DNA from: Ophthalmolycus amberensis
Lineage: Eukaryota > Chordata > Actinopteri > Perciformes > Zoarcidae
DNA: 64,000 nt
Assembly (NCBI GenBank): GCA_024529925.1
Contig: JAFEUB010001038.1
Location: 1,861,001 to 1,925,000, forward strand
Direction of reading: 5' to 3'
The notes below the pieces were generated by a model. It was not told the DNA's origin and did not search any database. It was given only the letters and a program-made list of their open reading frames with translations. Shown here piece by piece: positions 60,060 to 64,000 of this stretch. A program made the position numbers and the translations under genes. Each line of letters starts with the position of its first letter. Within the stretch, counting starts at the first letter, position 1.

Positions 60060-60490
60060 AAGCTGAGTATGAACCAGAGAACTAATGCCAGGTAGCAACT
60101 CAGTTACGTTAGCCTACAAGTAGTAGACACGTAGTAGTTCTGTTTATAGTTCTACTTTCTGGAGTCCACGTTCCACACATGCGCATTCGATCGCTACGCT
60201 ACCACCTGTAGCGGACTTGTCCGCACCGTCACAACAATTTGGTTGTCTGTTATAGAGCTGACACATATATTAACTGATGATGACACTTACATCACACGGA
60301 CCCTCGCGTACTCGCGGATACAGAAAGTATAAATTTGTTTTCAGAGAGAAATTAGTTTACCGAATCTCTGTTGCTCCTCTTCTCAGCTCGAGGCTAGCGG
60401 TGCGAGGCTACAAGATGTCGCCGCTAGCAAAACGCACCCCAATCTCCGGCTAAACGCTCGATGGTCAAGTTGCATTGTGAGTCGTGCAGG
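60060..60490. mobile_element. Possible dispersed repeat with CpG-rich core
   Basis: Unlike its AT-rich surroundings, the stretch holds acatgcgcattcgatcgcta, cgctaccacctgtagcgg and a reversed partner-like gaggctagcggtgcgaggct segment. I associate this wording with a fish dispersed element, but no termini were found. A lone CpG promoter is the alternative. Confidence 0.3.
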
Positions 60491-60589
60491 CACCAGGTTT
60501 TGACAAGGAAGAAGAAAGTGTGGAATAAAAAAAGAGCTCAGCATCGATATTCTTTTTCATACCGTCTCTCATGAGTCACCGGAGTGCAA

Positions 60590-60985
60590 TTATGAATTAT
60601 TTTAATTTTAACTTTAACTTTGCCTAACTTTAGGCACAGTCCATCCCACCCCAATGAATGTTGCGGCAGTTGAAATAGAAAGAGATATTTTCAGAGCTGC
60701 CGGGAAGATAATGAGTCAATTGTTCATTGTGTTCTTTTTCAATAAAGAAAAGCCTGAAAATGAACCACTGGATTGTATGTGCCACAATAAGTGTTAAATT
60801 GGCTACTTCCTCTAATCTGGGAACTAAAGAAATAAATATCAAAATGCTCTTGATGAGGCCCATGTATGTTGCAGAGGAGACAAATGGGACTAATTGTGAT
60901 AGAACCTTAAATTGGGGGCATGGAAGTGTCTAAATAATGGCAGCTAATTTGCCTCGTATTGTGCTTTCTTGATGGGCTTAAATTG
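60590..60985. promoter_or_regulatory. Candidate conserved non-coding region
   Basis: Repeat-free sequence with ataatgagtcaattgttcat (AP-1-like plus HD/SOX-like), acaataagtgttaaattgg and gggactaattgtgatag words. Style of a deeply conserved enhancer. Untested. Confidence 0.35.
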
Positions 60986-61224
60986 AATGAGTCAGGATCC
61001 TTTCTGTCGTAATGTGAAAGCTGGGGCACTGGTTCACACCATAGACATCCAAGGTCTAGCTACTCCACATGAAGGGGTGACAGGGGGAGTGGAGAGATTT
61101 AAAGGAAGGCAGCCGAGTCAATGGACGGCCAGGGTGCCGATTTGGCACCGTATTCATGTAACCTTGAATTACTGTTTTGTTTTTTTCTGCATTGAGAGCT
61201 TTTTCTACGAGCCCGTCTGAAAAA

Positions 61225-61345
61225 TATATCCTTTTTTTTTGTCACCCGCATTAATGGCACAATCAGTCAGAGAAAAAAAAATTTGCAGTCACGAATTATT
61301 CATTGTAATCCTCCATTTGAGGACCCTAATGCCTCTAATTGGGCT
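61225..61345. promoter_or_regulatory. Candidate conserved non-coding block
   Basis: Compact unique block with cgcattaatggcac, cgaattattcattgtaatcc and gcctctaattgggctttta, a dense set of homeodomain cores in about 100 bp. Confidence 0.35.
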
Positions 61346-61897
61346 TTTATGACTTACAAACTGTATCTTCCTCTGTCTCTCTCTCTTTTTTTCCCTCTGG
61401 CGTTTGTTTTTCTCCCTTCCCGCCATGCTGCGGAGTGACATTGAGCCTCTCCCTGTCGGGGTGCTCTCTTGTCTCACTCCAGTGCACATTTTCGCTGTCC
61501 CCTCTCCTCCTCCCCTAGACAATGAGCTTTTGACTGAATACATTATCTGAGCTGTTGTTCTGTTTGTTGTTGTTTTAGCATCCAAGACAAGAGATGAATT
61601 ATTAATGATGACAGACAAAAAAGAAAGGGGAGAATAAAAAAAACAAAAAAACTAGTATTTTTAGGACTGCTGCTGAGTGCTGCTGCGGCTCCATCAAGAG
61701 GCTCGCATACGAGACTGAAATAGCACTTAATAATACCGCTCATGACTTACAGCGCCATTTGTTGTATGGATCAGGTACCAATAAAATACTCACTGGTTCC
61801 TACTGGCACTAAATAAAGAAAATGTTTCAAATAATGTTCTCAATACTCAAGGAAACAAAACAGAAGTTTGGGGAAAATGGTCATCTTTTTATTAAAT

Positions 61898-62110
61898 TGT
61901 GTAATTAAAGCCTGTACACCTGGTTCTGATTGTGTAATTGCAACCAGTAAACCTTGTTCCGACTGTGTAATTACAGCCCACACACCTTGTTCTTATTACA
62001 TAATTACAGCCAGCAAAACCTGTTCTTACTGTGTAATTATAATCTGAACACTTTGTTCTCATTGTGTAATTAATAACACATTTTATTGTACAACACACAC
62101 CTTGTTGTAT
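61898..62110. repeat. 33-bp minisatellite, five copies plus a partial
   Basis: The unit begins tgtgtaatta and ends ccttgttct-like. It repeats with an exact 33-bp period from 61898 to 62062, with 10-25% divergence, then decays. Because 33 is divisible by three, the minus strand reads as a repeated peptide (NYTVRTR..GC), which is a repeat artefact. Confidence 0.9.
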
Positions 62111-62339
62111 ATCGTTCCACCTACATTTATTATATCATTACTTTATTAGATTAGTTTTTCCTCCTCGGACGATGACAGAAGCCTTTTCAAGAACTTGTTC
62201 TCTACTCCACCATTATGAGCTGAAGTATTTTATTGTATTTTTTTACCTAAAAATTGCTTCAAGTTCGTTAATCAGAGAAACTACAGTGTGTATTTTGAGT
62301 TCTATATTGTGAGCGGACATAAAAACTGGGCAGGATTCT

Positions 62340-62960
62340 CTCGTACCTTTTGTCAGATGTACTCCAAATATTTTTATTGGGGAAACTTTATTGAATAACT
62401 GCAATGCCATTTTCATTGTACTTGATTCGTTACTCTAAGGATCAGCACCTACACTCAATCCAACGTACATGAGCTGGTCGGCTAAATCGCCAATGCAGTA
62501 TAATTTGTAGTCCCTTTAAGTACAATTCTGACCCACTAGTCCCCGTTGTTGATTGGCCCCGTCCTACTTTGGGGAACGTAACCCATTCCACTGTGCCTAC
62601 ATGTGAGTACCTGTAGGAACCGGTCAGTATTTTATTGGTACCTGATTGATACCATGAATTACACTGTGAATCACAGGCTCTTTTGTAGTGTGTTACCACA
62701 GTAAAGTCGAGTTTAGTTGGACCAAGTAGGGGAGAAATTGGGGTGCAGTGCAGCCCCACATCGCTCTTAAAATAAAGCTTCTTCACTAAGTTTAAAAAAA
62801 TGAATGTATCATAACACAAGTGTAAAAACGTAATCTGCAATAACTAACAATCCTGGTCCCGGTCTTATATCTCAATACCCCCAATCAAGGTGGATGCATT
62901 TCTCAGGCCCAGCTTAGCTTCAGTGATCTGAAGCAGGGATTACTGTGCCCCCTCTTGGTG
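62340..62960. other. Unassigned stretch, possibly a dispersed element
   Basis: A 132-codon minus-strand frame (62442-62840) covers most of it. The sequence includes ggtaccnnnn-type words (tacctgtaggaaccggtcag, attggtacctgattgatacc) and ends near tgtgccccctcttggtg, wording seen in fish repeats. No protein domain recognised. Transposable-element derivation is more likely than a gene. Confidence 0.3.
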
Positions 62961-63029
62961 ATGAATCAGCACTGCACTGTCATCCAAAGCTTCATTACAA
63001 CCAAAGTTCTCTCGGCGAGATTAAGGCCG

Positions 63030-63870
63030 CGATCACGAGAGTGATTAGAAGTCAGAGATATATCCGCGAGGGTGGGAGGGATCAGACGGAGAGACCAATG
63101 CATTGTTTTGCATTAAAGTGCTTGTTTCTTTCATTGTAGAGCATCAGAGGGCAGAGGGGGGCGTTAGTTTTGATCAAAGCGACGCCCCCCCTCACCCCCC
63201 ACGGTGATAAATTAACCGCGGCGATTGTGTCAGTTTGTTACCGCGTTGAATCGGGAGACGTCGACCATTCATCACCCCACCCCACACTCCCTCCTCTCGG
63301 GATCCAGCCGATAAGGGATGAATGAAGAAAAATGACACAGAGACGGGGCTCGTCCACTATCTATCAGCAGAGCGACCGGGGGGCCCGTCCGTTCAAAACC
63401 GTCCAAAAACCATCAAACGCCGCCTCAGCTTCTGTTCCCCGCGAGCTCGCGTCGCGTCATGAATCAAACCGACTTGATTTGCACGTTGTCAACAAAAAAC
63501 AACGTTTCGCCCTTTAACGCGTACAAGCAGCTGATTTAACAGGCTTCAGCTGCAGTAGAGAGCCTTGAAACAAGATTGATTTAAACTCAGTTATGGACGT
63601 CCATTTCTTTTTTCCCCCGCGCTGTTTGTATTTATAGCGCCTCTTTAAGCCCTTCTTCCCTCAACCAGGGGAATGAGGAGAGAAAAGGGGGCCTGCCTGT
63701 TTGGAGTTTACAGGATCAAAGAAGAGGTAAATATCATTTCCATAACATTTGAACCAGTTAACCAGCAGCACAATGCAGATAAACACTACTGTAAGCGCCT
63801 GACAGCGCCAATGAGGCCGGAACTCTGTGATTTGCCGCTCCGGCAAAGAAGAGGGAGGCGAGCGCGAACA
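63030..63870. promoter_or_regulatory. CpG-enriched region with candidate conserved block at right end
   Basis: 63150-63520 is CpG-enriched (ccgcggcgattg, accgcgttgaatcgggagac). 63720-63830 is unique with tatcatttccataacatttg and accagttaaccagcagcac. It could be a distal promoter or enhancer. No exon seen. Confidence 0.3.
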
Positions 63871-63887
63871 TGGAGGAGGTGAGGTGA

Positions 63888-63905
63888 GGGGGGGGGGGGG
63901 GGGGG
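63888..63905. repeat. Poly-G run (18)
   Basis: Eighteen consecutive G near the right window edge, followed by (CCCT)n-like sequence at 63940-63963. Confidence 0.85.
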
Positions 63906-64000
63906 TCAACTGTGCTCTCCCTGCATCACTTTCCAAGCAGCCCCCTCCCTCCCTCCCTCCCTCGAGCGGTGGTGGTGTTTTAGGCAACCGTTGCCTCACT

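Noticed and set aside
62442..62840. 132-codon minus-strand frame as a gene
   Set aside because: No recognisable domain, and the surrounding wording resembles fish dispersed repeats. Kept only as an unassigned stretch.

Overview
The window looks like teleost fish nuclear DNA. It is mostly non-coding. It carries dense (CA/TG)n microsatellites, many long poly-G/poly-C runs, a tRNA-derived SINE with a (TTC)n tail, and several short dispersed repeats whose phrasing I recognise from perciform-type fish genomes. There is no operon-like gene density, and I see no bacterial, viral or organellar genes.

One protein-coding gene can be supported. It is a fidgetin (fign) gene on the minus strand, an AAA-ATPase of the microtubule-severing group. 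Its large terminal coding exon occupies 1033-3299. A tiny exon at about 26845-26875 supplies the true start codon (Met-Ile-Ser-Ser-Ser-Ser-Val-Tyr, phase 1). A consensus splice donor at 27742/27741 probably ends an untranslated first exon lying in a GC-rich, TATA-less region at about 27.75-28.15 kb. Intron 1 is about 0.87 kb and intron 2 is 23,545 bp. The spliced product would be 763 aa. The 3' UTR runs off the left edge of the window.

Layout: 1-1032 fign 3' UTR; 1033-3299 terminal coding exon; 3300-26844 intron 2, with microsatellites, CpG-rich islets, dispersed repeats and many unique AT-rich blocks that look like conserved enhancers; 26845-26875 start-codon micro-exon; 26876-27741 intron 1; 27742-~28150 putative exon 1 and promoter; 28.2-64.0 kb the 5' flank, a gene desert. 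The flank holds a 36-bp minisatellite, a (TG)55/(GA)17 compound satellite, nested MITE-like repeats next to a SINE, a ~0.72 kb fold-back element, a 33-bp minisatellite, and more candidate regulatory blocks. This fits what is known of FIGN in vertebrates, a developmental gene in a large gene-poor region.

The most notable point is in the protein. The Walker A lysine is arginine (GPRGSGRT, residues 523-530), and the Walker B block reads Ser-Glu instead of Asp-Glu. The rest of the AAA core (arginine pair 641-642, C-terminal MFGCSQ) is intact. This may be a catalytically altered fidgetin or a divergent teleost paralogue. I found no new multi-gene system. All conservation claims for non-coding blocks are inference from composition and need alignment.
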